A stretch of 64,000 nt of DNA from UBA6176 sp032119375 (GCA_964430505.1 CAYSGH010000003.1:1-64000); one strand, 5' to 3'; shown: positions 1-9,581, numbered from the stretch's first letter. Notes: generated by a model not told the origin, from the letters alone. Numbers and translations: made by a program.

Positions 1-343
1 CATTGAAGGCACCCTGGCCGAAGTCGAGGGAGAGGTTGAAGAGGCCGTTGGTCACCTGCGTGCCTGGGAAGGAGAGGACGGCCCCGATGCGGGTGCCGCC
101 GGAGGCTTGTGGGAAGAGGGAGAACTGGAGGTCGTAGGAGCCGTTGGCGGGCCGCGATTGGTCGGCGAGGCGGCCTTGGTAGGTGAAGGCGGTGCCCGGC
201 TGCGTCCCCTGGGCGAAGGAGCGGACGGGTGCCATCAGCGTCAGCATCAGCGACAACGCCGTGGCGAACGCCTTGGCCGTGGCAGGCGCCGATGCCGCGC
301 CGAAGACGGTGGCGGGGCCGTTCCCGGAGGCATCGGGGATCAT
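1..343 (-). CDS. Exported protein with FTYQGRL-type module, 3' end cut off by the window edge
   Basis: Reading leftwards from an ATG at 343 gives an uninterrupted frame to the window edge (114 codons seen). The product begins with a hydrophobic export signal (about residues 28-46, ending near RSFAQG) followed by FTYQGRLADQSRPANGSYDL and then a short strand-rich segment with GGTRIG and VTNGLFNLSLDFG. This start is typical of PVC secreted proteins that carry a structural repeat or an S74/tail-fibre-type C-terminus, but that part lies outside the window. The gene lies 47 bp downstream of the 1673-aa gene on the same strand, and the same fold-like module recurs near that protein's C-terminus. Function unknown; probably extracellular. 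The coding call rests on strong third-position GC and a sensible signal peptide. Confidence 0.75.
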   Translation of the reverse strand, partial: MIPDASGNGPATVFGAASAPATAKAFATALSLMLTLMAPVRSFAQGTQPGTAFTYQGRLADQSRPANGSYDLQFSLFPQASGGTRIGAVLSFPGTQVTNGLFNLSLDFGQGAFN

Positions 344-390
344 GGGCGCTGTTCTAGGCGTGCACATGGGGCGGGGACTTCGGGGGCGGT

Positions 391-3300
391 TCACCGCACG
401 CGCATGATGAAGGACAGGGCGTAGAAGGGCGGCATTGTGGCATGCGGCTGGCCCCCGCCCGCACCGTGGGATTGGGACGAGAAGGACAACGTGTGCTGGT
501 GTGCGCCATGCGAGATCGTGCGGGAGGTGTGGCGGGTGCGTGAATGCCACCATTCGGCCGGCCAGTTTCCGCCGATTCCCGACCCCCTGTTCACGGAGTG
601 GGTCTGGTAGCTGTGGTTGTGTCCACCGGTTTGGTCCGCCCATGTGCCCGGGGGATCGAACACGTGTCGGTGGGCGGCGAAGTTCGCCTCGGTGAGGGTG
701 TAGGACTCGGCTCCGCCGACCTGGCCGACGCTCCGGCTGGTGAGGCCGCTGCCTTGGCCTTGGCCCAGCACGAATCGGCTGCGGAGGTCCGGGGTGCGTC
801 GGCCCTGGACGGTGGAGCCGTCGCACAGCGCCCAGCCGTCCGGCGGCGTGCCACCCGTCCACGCGATGATGCAGCCCACCGGGAGGGTTCCGCCGCCTGT
901 GAAGGAAGCGGCGGCGTAGCGGCCATTGACGGTGGTGTTGCCCTCGCTGGCAAAGGCCGTGGTGGTGACGACGCCCCCCACGTCCAACGTGGCGTTGGCC
1001 TGTTCCACGCCGATGCCGACGGCGGTCCCGGACACGCTCAGGACCGGGATGGCGTTGGAGTCCACCAAGGCCTCGGCCGTCCGGGCATGGCGCGCGAGGA
1101 ACGCGTAAGGCTGGCTCGCCAGGAGCACGCGCGGCGACAAGGTGACGTCGGACCCGCCGATGCCGAGGGTGCGGACGGTGACCTCGAGGTAACGGGCGGT
1201 GCCGGTGCCGGAGGCCAGCACGGTCTCGAGGGACGGCCATGGCTCGACGCCTTGGCTCATGCCCTCGCCCAGCATGGCGTCATACTGCCCCTGGTCCACG
1301 GTGACGACCTGGCGCTCGGCCCAGAGGGACGTGCCGCCCGTGGGCACGGAGAAGATGCGGAAGATCAAGTCGTAGTTCCTGGGATTGGGCGAGCCCAGGG
1401 GATTGCCGGATGCGTCGGTCAGGAAGCCGTGATGGTTGAGGTAGGCGGGAGGCTGGGCGGTGGGGTCAGGACGGGCGCCGGGGTTGCCTGCCTTGACGTT
1501 CAAGACGCCGTTGGTGAAGCCCATGTAGTTCGCATCCGAGATGGTGGCGATGACGTTGTAGATGCCGAGGTTGGTGGGGGCGTTGGCGCTGCCGTTGTAG
1601 GTGGCAATCCAGGAGAGGCCCGGCGGCTCGGTGGCAGCCACCACGCGGCGCGCGGTGCCGTCATAGGACTGGAAGAGGTTGCCGAGGCTGATGGACGCCG
1701 TGCCCTTGGTGATGACGAGGGTCCCGCTGGCCGTGCCCACGTAGTTCGTGTCGCTGATGGTGGCCACGACGGGGTAGGACCCAACCGTCACCGGGGCCGT
1801 GGAGGAGCCGTTGTAGGTGAAGGCGACCGAGAGGCCCGACGGGACCGTGGTGGCCGACGCGGTTCGGGCGGATCCGGTGTAGGCCTGGCTGAGGTTGCCG
1901 AGGGTGATGGTGGCCGTGGGCACGACGCGAAGCAGGACTTCCCCATCGGAGATTTCGGTTCGCGCGCCCAGCCCTGAAGCCAGCCCCGTCCCGTCCACGG
2001 TGACGACGCTGGGCGCGGCTCCCGAGACGGCGCCCCCGGTGCCCTTGGCCACGAGCTTGTAGGTGCCGGCCGCGAGGGCCGAGCCCGAGACCGTGACGCG
2101 CAGGGCGGTCTTGGCGTCGAGCGTCAGGTTGCCGCTGGACACGGTCAGGGCGGGTGTGCCGGCCGTGAATGCGAGGGCCAAGGTGCCGGAGGTGGCGGTG
2201 AGATCACCCTTGAGGAGGGCGGTGCCGCCGGAGTTTGCCAACGTCTGGGTCGCCCCCAAGGCGAGCGCCGACGTACGGCCCGACGTATCCAGCGTGGCAC
2301 CCGACGCCACGGTGATGGTGGGCGAACTGTTGAAGGAGCCCGAGCCCGTCAACGCCAAGGTGCCCGCCGAGATCGTCGTGTTCCCGGAATAGGTGTTGGT
2401 GCCAGACAGGGCCATGGTGCCCGCGCCGGCCTTCACCAGGCCGCCGGTGCCCGAGGCCACGGTGCTCATGCGGAGATCCGGGTTGGCCGTGCCGTCGGCC
2501 ACGTCAAACGTCACGGACTGCTGCGCGATGGACATGGTGTTGGCGTCGATGACGGACGTGGTGGCGGAGGCGAGGGTGGAGACGCTGGCCGTGTTGTTGG
2601 CGGGCGTGGCGCTCACGAGGGTCCAGTTCATCGTCCCCGTGATCCGGCCGCCGTTCAGGATGAAGTCCGTGGACGAGGCCTGGTTGGGTCCACCCGCCAT
2701 GGTGACGGTGGCCTCGTTCACGGTGACGGTGGTGACCCAGGGAGGGTTGATGTCGTAGCCCAGGGAGTCATGGCCATCGACCAAGAGGGATGTCCCGGGC
2801 TGCAGCGTGATGTTCCCGAGGTGGGTCCTGATGCCATTGATCCGGAGCGTGCCCCGCTGCACGAGCGTCCCGCCGCCGGGCGATGCATTGCCGAAGGTCA
2901 CGGTACCCGTGCCGTCCTGGACCAGGGTTCCCGTCCCGGAAATGGCGTTGCCCACCTGGGTGCTGTCGCTGCGGTTGAAGGTGAGGGTGGCGTTGTTGAC
3001 GACGTTGCCGGCGCCCAGCGACCCGCTGGTGCCGCCGTTGCCGACCTGGAGCGTGCCTGCGGAAACCGTGGTGGTGCCCGCATAGGAATTATTTCCGGTC
3101 AGGATTACGGCTTCGGACGCTTGCTTGAGGAGATTGCCCGTGCCGGAGATGGCGTTGGGGACGGTGACGGCATCGCTGCGGTTGAAGGCGAGGGTGGCGT
3201 TGTTGACGACGTTGCCGGAGCCGAGGGAGCCCGTGGTGCCGCCATTGCCCACTTGCAGCGTGCCAGCGGAGATCGTCGTGGTGCCGGCGTAGGAGGCGGG

Positions 3301-5412
3301 GCCTGCCAAGGCGAGGAGGCCGGCGCCCGTCTTGGTGATGCCAACGACTGCGCCGACCTGTTCAATGGAGGCGCTGATGAGGAGGTCGGGGGATGCGGTG
3401 CCATCGGCGACGTCGATGGGTAGCACGTTGTTGGGGTTGCCCTCCCGTAATCGGACCAAACCGCTGATGGTGGCAGGGGATCCGCTGGCGAGGGTCGTGA
3501 CGGTCGTACCGCCGCCCATGGAGTAGTGCGACGCCAGGTCACCAACACCACCAGCGGATCGCAGCTCGCCCCCGGTCATCCGATAGGTGATGCCCCACCC
3601 ATTCCCACCTGCCGCCGAGCTTTCGACCAAGCCGCCGTTGATCGTGACAGCGTTGACGTTCACGCCGGTGTCCCATCCGAATGCGTTGGCGGCGGACATG
3701 AGCAGCCGAGCGCCTGATGCCACGGTCACATTGCCCCGAATGAGGCCCGTGCCAACGCCGCCCGCCGCCAACTCGAGGGTGCCGCCATTGATGAAGGTAC
3801 CGCCGGTGTAGGTTTGAGTCGTGTTGAGGAGGAGCGAGCCTGCGCCGTCCTTGGTGACGGAGCCGGTGCCGGAGATGGTGTTCGGCACGCTGATGTTGTC
3901 GCTCCGGTTGAAGACAAGGGTGGCGTTGTTGACGACGTTGCCGGAGCCGAGGGAGCCCGTGGTGCCGCCGTTGCCCACTTGCAGCGTGCCAGCGGAGATC
4001 GTGGTGGTGCCGGCGTAGGTGGCGGGGCCTGCCAAGGCGAGGAGGCCGGCGCCCGTCTTGGTGATGCCGCCCGTGACGCTTTGCTCCGCAATGCCGGCGC
4101 TGATGAGGAGGTCGGGGGATGCGGCACCGTCGGCGACGTCGATCGGGAGGACATTGTTCGGGTTGCCGTCTCGAATCCGAATCGAGCCGCTGATCAAGGC
4201 CGTCGTGGGGCTGGCCAAGGACGTAATCGACGAACCACCGCCCATGGAGAAACGGCTGTTTGAGGACGTGGAGGGAACACCCCCGTTGGAGCGCAGCTCG
4301 CCTCCGGTCATCCTATAGGCCAAGCCCCAGCCTTGGTCGCCGGGGGCCGTCGAATCCACCAAGCCCCCATTGATCGTGATGTTGGTGACGCTGACCCCTT
4401 GGCCCCAGCCGAGAGCATTCATGCCCTGAAGCAGGAACCGCCCCTGTGCCCCCACCGTGACACTGCCCCGGATCACGCCGACGTCCGATCCGTCCACCGC
4501 CAACTGGAGGGTGCCGCCATTGATGAAGGTGCCGCCGGTGTGGTATTGGATCGTGTTAAAGTTGAGCGTGCCGTCGGAAACGGTGAGGACGGAGGTGCCT
4601 GCGAGGCCTTGGGTGGTGACGGTGCCGGTGCCGGACTTCTCGAAGGTGACGGTGCCGGACTGGGTCACGTGTCGGCCGCCGCCGCTGATGTCGGTGAGGA
4701 CGGCGACCCCGGTGGAGCCGAAGGGATAGGCAGCGGCAAGGCCGGTGGTGGCCCCGGTGATGGAGCCCACGGGCATGTTGGCCTGGATTTGGGCCTGGGT
4801 GCGACCGGTGGTCCAGACACGGACGTCCGCCAAGGCGCCATTGAAGATGGGGTCCACGTTGTTTCGAGCCCGGCCAATGAAGCTGGAGGTGGCCGCCGTG
4901 GCAGGAGGCAACGCGGAGGCGGTGCCGGATGCGACCAACTGGCCGTTGATGTAAAGCTGGGCGGAACGGTCGGCATTCACGACGCCAGCGATATGGGACC
5001 ACGTGGAGAGCGGCACCGCGCTGGGGGCCTCCAGCCACAGGACGGTGGTGCCACCCTGGTTGATGGTCAGAAGGGGGCGGCCGGTGGTCCATTGGCTGAC
5101 ACACAGGTTCACGTTCTGCGGGTCGCTGCTCCCGATGTCGGCGATCCGGCTAAAGCCCGTGTGGGTAATGGGCCGGACCCATGCCTCGATGGTGAACCCG
5201 TTGTTGAGGGCGGGGAGCGAGCAGGTGAACGAGCCGCTGCCGTTGAGCCCGGCGGCGATGAGGTTGTTGGCGGAGCTTGTGGTGATTTGGGCCGAGGCGG
5301 GCACGAGGGACGCGAGGGCCAGGGCGAGGCCCGTGAAGGCCCGTGCGGCATGGCCGAGACGACGCAGGCCGATGGCCAGCGTGGAGGCGAAGCGAGAGCG
5401 AGAAGCGCGCAC
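391..5412 (-). CDS. Secreted LamG / autotransporter-associated beta-strand repeat / tail-collar protein (1673 aa)
   Basis: The frame begins at a GTG with a signal peptide ending at ASLVPASAQ (about residue 41). Residues about 65-238 form a LamG/concanavalin-like domain (FTIEAWVRP, WSHIAGVVN, LYINGQLV). Residues about 265-1120 hold passenger-type repeats of the autotransporter-associated beta-strand kind (GTTTISAGTLQVGNGG, repeated). Two MBG-like repeats follow at about 1166-1311 (LGNLSQAYTG, YNGSANAPT), then an FTYQGRL-like segment at about 1325-1445, and a phage tail-collar-like C-terminus from about 1508 (PVGCIIAWTGGTPPDGWALC, then His-rich HRHVF and HQHTL, ending PPFYALSFIMRVR). No autotransporter outer-membrane barrel is visible, so the passenger repeats must be anchored or secreted in another way. 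Probably an extracellular adhesive or structural protein; substrate unknown. Confidence 0.85.
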   Translation of the reverse strand: MRASRSRFASTLAIGLRRLGHAARAFTGLALALASLVPASAQITTSSANNLIAAGLNGSGSFTCSLPALNNGFTIEAWVRPITHTGFSRIADIGSSDPQNVNLCVSQWTTGRPLLTINQGGTTVLWLEAPSAVPLSTWSHIAGVVNADRSAQLYINGQLVASGTASALPPATAATSSFIGRARNNVDPIFNGALADVRVWTTGRTQAQIQANMPVGSITGATTGLAAAYPFGSTGVAVLTDISGGGRHVTQSGTVTFEKSGTGTVTTQGLAGTSVLTVSDGTLNFNTIQYHTGGTFINGGTLQLAVDGSDVGVIRGSVTVGAQGRFLLQGMNALGWGQGVSVTNITINGGLVDSTAPGDQGWGLAYRMTGGELRSNGGVPSTSSNSRFSMGGGSSITSLASPTTALISGSIRIRDGNPNNVLPIDVADGAASPDLLISAGIAEQSVTGGITKTGAGLLALAGPATYAGTTTISAGTLQVGNGGTTGSLGSGNVVNNATLVFNRSDNISVPNTISGTGSVTKDGAGSLLLNTTQTYTGGTFINGGTLELAAGGVGTGLIRGNVTVASGARLLMSAANAFGWDTGVNVNAVTINGGLVESSAAGGNGWGITYRMTGGELRSAGGVGDLASHYSMGGGTTVTTLASGSPATISGLVRLREGNPNNVLPIDVADGTASPDLLISASIEQVGAVVGITKTGAGLLALAGPASYAGTTTISAGTLQVGNGGTTGSLGSGNVVNNATLAFNRSDAVTVPNAISGTGNLLKQASEAVILTGNNSYAGTTTVSAGTLQVGNGGTSGSLGAGNVVNNATLTFNRSDSTQVGNAISGTGTLVQDGTGTVTFGNASPGGGTLVQRGTLRINGIRTHLGNITLQPGTSLLVDGHDSLGYDINPPWVTTVTVNEATVTMAGGPNQASSTDFILNGGRITGTMNWTLVSATPANNTASVSTLASATTSVIDANTMSIAQQSVTFDVADGTANPDLRMSTVASGTGGLVKAGAGTMALSGTNTYSGNTTISAGTLALTGSGSFNSSPTITVASGATLDTSGRTSALALGATQTLANSGGTALLKGDLTATSGTLALAFTAGTPALTVSSGNLTLDAKTALRVTVSGSALAAGTYKLVAKGTGGAVSGAAPSVVTVDGTGLASGLGARTEISDGEVLLRVVPTATITLGNLSQAYTGSARTASATTVPSGLSVAFTYNGSSTAPVTVGSYPVVATISDTNYVGTASGTLVITKGTASISLGNLFQSYDGTARRVVAATEPPGLSWIATYNGSANAPTNLGIYNVIATISDANYMGFTNGVLNVKAGNPGARPDPTAQPPAYLNHHGFLTDASGNPLGSPNPRNYDLIFRIFSVPTGGTSLWAERQVVTVDQGQYDAMLGEGMSQGVEPWPSLETVLASGTGTARYLEVTVRTLGIGGSDVTLSPRVLLASQPYAFLARHARTAEALVDSNAIPVLSVSGTAVGIGVEQANATLDVGGVVTTTAFASEGNTTVNGRYAAASFTGGGTLPVGCIIAWTGGTPPDGWALCDGSTVQGRRTPDLRSRFVLGQGQGSGLTSRSVGQVGGAESYTLTEANFAAHRHVFDPPGTWADQTGGHNHSYQTHSVNRGSGIGGNWPAEWWHSRTRHTSRTISHGAHQHTLSFSSQSHGAGGGQPHATMPPFYALSFIMRVR
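2974..3089. repeat. Diverged third copy of the beta-strand-repeat DNA unit
   Basis: This stretch of the 1673-aa gene matches the start of the two near-identical copies at 3181 and 3907 but with more substitutions. It encodes the same VVNNATL / GTLQVGNGG passenger strand. It looks like an older member of the same internal amplification. Confidence 0.7.
3181..3461. repeat. Near-identical internal direct repeat, copy A
   Basis: About 280 bp inside the 1673-aa gene match the segment beginning at 3907 with only scattered substitutions and no length change, giving a 726-bp (242-codon) spacing. Both encode the sequence from the DVADGTASPDLLIS strand through TGAGLLALAGP to GTLQVGNGGTTGSLGSG. The DNA-level identity exceeds what conserved protein structure alone would need, so a fairly recent duplication or gene conversion is likely. 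Confidence 0.8.
3907..4181. repeat. Near-identical internal direct repeat, copy B
   Basis: Partner of the copy at 3181; same reading frame and same encoded passenger strands. The pair could allow repeat-number change by recombination without breaking the frame, because the spacing is a multiple of three. Confidence 0.8.
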
Positions 5413-5683
5413 GGCCGAAGCCTATCCCGCCCCGTGCCTCCCTGTTCAACACGGGGGAGGGGTTAAAAATAGGTTAGTGCCGTCCCGAAACGGCGTCCGA
5501 CCGGCCGGAGGGTCCGTTGCTGGGGCACGAGGGCCACGATGTCCCGGGCATCCACCGCTCGATGGGGATTCGATGGGCTGGCGGGCTGGTGGGTGGGGTG
5601 GGGCGAGGCGACGCCCCGGGCACCCCGGGGTCCAAGGGGCCGCCACCAGGAAGCCCCGCCGGCCCGGGACCTGGGCAGCCAGG

Positions 5684-6913
5684 CTACTCCTTGGGCAACG
5701 GCACCTGGCCTGGGCGGCCGAGGTAGTAGAGGAGGTCACGCACCTGTTCCTCCTTGAGCTGGGCGATCAAGCCCTCGGGCATCATGGAGGTGTCGGCCTG
5801 CTCGCGCTTGGCGACGTCGGAGACGGGGACGCGGACCACCTCGTTGGCCGTCTGGACCACGAGGGTGCCGCCTTCCTGGCCCTTCACGATGCCGCTGACG
5901 ACGCGGCCGTCTTGGGTCTCGATCAAGGACTGGCGGTATTCGTTCGGGATGACCGCGTTGGGGTAGAGGATGTTTTGCAGGAGGTAGTCGAGGTCGGAGC
6001 GGTTCGCGCCGGTGATGTCGGGGCCCACGTTGCCGCCGGAATCGAAGAGGTGGTGGCACTGGGCGCAGACCTGGTTGAACACGACGCGTCCGCGGGGCGC
6101 GTCGCCGGGGGTGGAGCCGCCCTTCCAATAGAGCGCCTTGTAACGGGCAATCTCCTTGGCCATGTCCGGGCTGGTGTCGCGCATGACGCCCCAGACGTCG
6201 GCCACGCGGCGGTCGAGGTCGGCGTTCTTCAGGTTCTTGAGCTGGCGGATCAGCTCGGCGGTGAGGTCGGTGCGCGGGACGGCGCCGGACGCGACGGCCT
6301 CGAGCAGGGGCCGTGCGAAGGTCGCGCGCCCGGCGAGGGTGCCCAGGGCGTCGCGCTTCTCGGCGGCGGGGAGCCCGGCGTAGAGGGCGAGGATCAGGCC
6401 CGGGATCTCGGCGTCGTCGAAGGCGCCCAGCCGCCGCAACGCGAGGCCGCGCATCGACGCGTCCGGCAACAGCTTCTTCAGCAACGTGGACAACTGCGGG
6501 TCGCGCGCGCCCGCCAACGCCTCCACGGCGGTTCGGCGCGTTCCGGCGTCGGCGGTCGCGTCCAGCGCCGTTGCCCGAAGCGAGTCCATGGCGCGTTGGC
6601 TTCCGAACGTGAGGGACAGGGTCTGGACGAGGGTGCGGACCTCGGTGTTGCTGCTGGCGGCGAGGCGGCCCTCGACGGCATCCCAGCCGGAAGGCATCGG
6701 GGCGCGTTGCTGGCCGCGGTATCCGGCGCTGAGCCCCCGCAGCAGGTCGAGCTGCAACTGGGCGTCGTCGGTCTCCGCAAGGATGCGTGCGAGGCGGCCC
6801 ACGGCGTCGGCAGGGGCCGCGTTTGCGGGCGCGACGGCGATTTGGGCGGCCAGGGTCCACGCGGCGGCGGCCAGCGCGGCGCGGAGGGTCCATGGAATGC
6901 GGGGCGTCTTCAT
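5684..6913 (-). CDS. PVC-type HEAT-repeat and CxxCH heme-binding protein (409 aa)
   Basis: The start chosen is the ATG at 6913, which is followed by a clear signal peptide (MKTPRIPW... ending near PANAAPA); the longer frame upstream is out-of-context sequence inside the preceding gene. Residues about 35-250 are alpha-helical HEAT-like repeats (alternating LxxLL pairs). A cytochrome c motif CAQCHH lies at about residue 283, followed by GGNVGPDITGANRSDLDYLL and a C-terminal segment with MMPEGL, the layout of the PVC heme-binding domain family (TIGR02603-like). It is predicted to be a periplasmic c-type cytochrome segment passing electrons from the dehydrogenase encoded just upstream (32 bp gap, same strand). 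In many relatives both parts form one polypeptide; here they are separate and this half has its own export signal. Confidence 0.88.
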   Translation of the reverse strand: MKTPRIPWTLRAALAAAAWTLAAQIAVAPANAAPADAVGRLARILAETDDAQLQLDLLRGLSAGYRGQQRAPMPSGWDAVEGRLAASSNTEVRTLVQTLSLTFGSQRAMDSLRATALDATADAGTRRTAVEALAGARDPQLSTLLKKLLPDASMRGLALRRLGAFDDAEIPGLILALYAGLPAAEKRDALGTLAGRATFARPLLEAVASGAVPRTDLTAELIRQLKNLKNADLDRRVADVWGVMRDTSPDMAKEIARYKALYWKGGSTPGDAPRGRVVFNQVCAQCHHLFDSGGNVGPDITGANRSDLDYLLQNILYPNAVIPNEYRQSLIETQDGRVVSGIVKGQEGGTLVVQTANEVVRVPVSDVAKREQADTSMMPEGLIAQLKEEQVRDLLYYLGRPGQVPLPKE

Positions 6914-6945
6914 GGGGAGGAAGGCGAGGGGGTGCGCGGGAGGGT

Positions 6946-9441
6946 TCAGGGATTGCTGGCGACGGTGAGCGCAGCGAGGCGCCGGGCAATGAACTCGCGG
7001 AGCCTGGGGATCTTGCAGGCGCGCAGCAGGTCGATGGCCTGGTCGGGTTGCTCCACGACGGTCCCCTCGGCGGCGTACCAGTAGAGGAGCGGGAGGATGG
7101 GGTCGGCGGCGTCCTCGGCATGGCCTGCGAGGGCGGCGAGCGTCTCGTGGCGGCGGGCGGCGGGGATGCGTTGGAGGAGGCTGGCGATGTGACGCCGGAC
7201 GACGGGCGACGCATCGTCCGCCGCGAGCCGTGCAAGGCCGGCGAGGGCGTTGCGGGCGTTGTCGGATTCCCAGTCCGAGGGGGCGCGCGAAGGCAGCGCC
7301 TCGCCGAGGGCTTGCAAGGTCCATGAACGCACCCAGGCGTCGTCGGAGGCAAGGAACGGCCGCGCCTCGGCGAGGGTGAGGGGTTGGGTGACGTGGAGGG
7401 TCCAGAGGGCGCGAAGGCGGGCGGGGGTGGTGGGAGCGTCCGTGACCTGGCGCGCGAGGGCCTCGCGTTGGGCGGCGTCGATGCCGCGTTCCTGGAGGAG
7501 GCGGCGCGCGTGGCGGCTCATCCATTCGTTGCGCGACGTGACCAGGCCGAGGAGGTCGCCCGTGGTGGCGCGGGCGAGGTCCACGCGGGTCTTCTTTTGC
7601 TGGTTGTACACCACCTTGTAGATGCGGCCGTTGGAACGGTCGTGCCCGTCCATGTTGTTGTGGTGGCACTGGTTCTTGTCATACCAGTCGATGAAGAACA
7701 CCGAGCCGTCGGGGTCGGCGCGGAAGTTGAGCACCTGGGACCAGCGGTCGTTGAAGTGGAGGAAGTCGGGGCCGTGGCGGCCGACGAAGGTGGAGCCGCG
7801 GGCGTCGGGCACGTCCATGTTGATGCGTTGGCCGTGGATGTTGCCCATGAAGAGGCCGCCGCGGTAGCGGTCGGGCCAGGAGGTGCCGAGATAGACCATC
7901 ATGCCGGCGTGGGCATGGCCGCCGCCGGCCGCGTCGCTGCGGCCGTTGCCGGCGTGGGGGCCTTGGTTGCCGGCGTAGTGGACGTGGTCGGCGGTGGTCT
8001 TGATGTCCTCGTAGAAGTGCGGGAAGAGGGTCTTGGGGCGGCCCGAGATCTTCTGTTGGTGGCGGAGGTTGCGGCGGACCTCGTCGGGGCCGACGGCGAA
8101 GTGCTCGCCGCCCTGGCGTTCATAGCGCCCGCCTTGGACGAGGTGCCAGAGGTGGGGGATCACGCACATCTCGGCCCACAACTGGCCGTGCTCGTCGAAG
8201 TCGATGCCCCACGGGTTGCTGCCGCCCTCGGAGAAGATCTCGAACTGATGGCGCTGGGGATGGTAACGCCAGGCCGCGCAATCCACCCATTGGCGGTCCT
8301 TTTCCGTGGAGCCGGGCTTGCCGACGAAGGACGGGCAGAAGACGCCGTGGCAGCCATAGAGCCAGCCATCGGGGCCCCAGTTGAACGTGTTGAGCGTCTC
8401 GTGCGTGTCGGCGGCGTAGTCCCATCCGTCGAGGAGAACCTTGGGCTCGCCGGCGGGCTTGGGGTTGTCCCAGTCCGAGACCGGCACGAAGAGGAGGTGC
8501 GGCGCGGCCCCGATCCACACGCCGCCAAACCCCACCTCCAGCCCGCTCACGAGGTTCAATCCCTCCATGAACACCGTGCTCTTGTCGAAGCGGTGGTCGC
8601 CGTCCGTGTCCTCGAACACAAGGATGCGGTCGATGCCCTGGCCCTCGGGGCGGCGACGCGGGTAGCAATGTCCCTCGGCCACCCAAAGGCGGCCGCGGTC
8701 GTCGTCGCAGAAGGCGATGGGCTGCCGCACGTCGGGCTCGGAGGCGAACACGTGCATGGCGAACCCGGGGGGCAGCTTCGCCTTTTGGACGGCCTCGGCG
8801 GCGGTGAGGCCCGCGAAGAGGACGTCGTCGGCCGGGGGCGGCGTGTTGCGCTTCCTGAGGTCGGAGAGCAGGACCTGCCCTTCGAGCTTGGGGTTCGATG
8901 CGTGGAGGAGGAAGTCGTCGAAGTTGATGTGGCCCCAGTGTCCCACCTGCTGGTCCACGACACGGAGGAACACGCTCTTCCCGACGTGCGGGGCGAGGTC
9001 CACGACGACGAGCTGGAGCGATTCCGACTCGTCGCCGCTGGCTTGGAACAAGGGCTTTTGGGTGCCGACGTCGATGAGCTCGACGCGTGTGGTGGGCCAG
9101 CGGCCGCCGGCGACGCGGAAGGAGGCCCAGGGTTGGGTGAGCTGGAAGGTCTCGCTGGTAAGGACGCCGCGGCGGTCGTCGCCGTGCTTCTCGTAGCCGC
9201 CGATCCAGAACTCGCCCTGGTGACGGGAGGGCATGTCGGCGCGGCGCGCCTTGGCGACGTCGCCGCGGATGGGCTGGTCCGCGAAGGCGTCGCCCTCGGT
9301 CTTCCAGTCGCGAAGGTCACCCGACTCGAAGTCGAGGTTGAGGACGTGGCCGTCCTTGGCGACGGGCCGGACCGGGGCGGCGAGGACGCTGGCGCACGGG
9401 GCGGCGAGGGCGAGCGCGACGACGATCAAGGCAAGATTCAT
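6946..9441 (-). CDS. PVC-type putative membrane-bound dehydrogenase, beta-propeller plus HEAT (831 aa)
   Basis: It begins with a signal peptide (MNLALIVVALALAAPCASVLA). Residues about 30-185 form a carbohydrate-binding-like beta domain (LNLDFESGDLRDW, INFDDFLLHA). From about 212 to 600 comes the propeller characteristic of the PVC dehydrogenase family (TIGR02604-like): LPPGFAMHVFASEPDVRQP, RLWVAEG, DTDGDHRFDKSTVF, WGPDGWLYG, NPWGIDFDEHGQLW and VFFIDWYDKNQCHH. The last 220 residues are HEAT-like helices that continue directly in the next gene. It presumably oxidises a carbohydrate-derived substrate in the periplasm and donates electrons to the CxxCH protein encoded downstream; the substrate is not known. 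The ATG at 9441 is the only start giving the complete signal peptide. Confidence 0.88.
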   Translation of the reverse strand: MNLALIVVALALAAPCASVLAAPVRPVAKDGHVLNLDFESGDLRDWKTEGDAFADQPIRGDVAKARRADMPSRHQGEFWIGGYEKHGDDRRGVLTSETFQLTQPWASFRVAGGRWPTTRVELIDVGTQKPLFQASGDESESLQLVVVDLAPHVGKSVFLRVVDQQVGHWGHINFDDFLLHASNPKLEGQVLLSDLRKRNTPPPADDVLFAGLTAAEAVQKAKLPPGFAMHVFASEPDVRQPIAFCDDDRGRLWVAEGHCYPRRRPEGQGIDRILVFEDTDGDHRFDKSTVFMEGLNLVSGLEVGFGGVWIGAAPHLLFVPVSDWDNPKPAGEPKVLLDGWDYAADTHETLNTFNWGPDGWLYGCHGVFCPSFVGKPGSTEKDRQWVDCAAWRYHPQRHQFEIFSEGGSNPWGIDFDEHGQLWAEMCVIPHLWHLVQGGRYERQGGEHFAVGPDEVRRNLRHQQKISGRPKTLFPHFYEDIKTTADHVHYAGNQGPHAGNGRSDAAGGGHAHAGMMVYLGTSWPDRYRGGLFMGNIHGQRINMDVPDARGSTFVGRHGPDFLHFNDRWSQVLNFRADPDGSVFFIDWYDKNQCHHNNMDGHDRSNGRIYKVVYNQQKKTRVDLARATTGDLLGLVTSRNEWMSRHARRLLQERGIDAAQREALARQVTDAPTTPARLRALWTLHVTQPLTLAEARPFLASDDAWVRSWTLQALGEALPSRAPSDWESDNARNALAGLARLAADDASPVVRRHIASLLQRIPAARRHETLAALAGHAEDAADPILPLLYWYAAEGTVVEQPDQAIDLLRACKIPRLREFIARRLAALTVASNP

Positions 9442-9581
9442 GGCGACCGATTCAGGATGCCGTGTGGGGACGCCACGGGGAAAGCCTGCATTCAGCGACC
9501 GCGCGGCGTGCCTTGGGGGGTGTCGCGACGTGTTCGGCGGGCCACCGGTGACCCCAGAAACGGCAGTTGGGCAGTCTGTAG

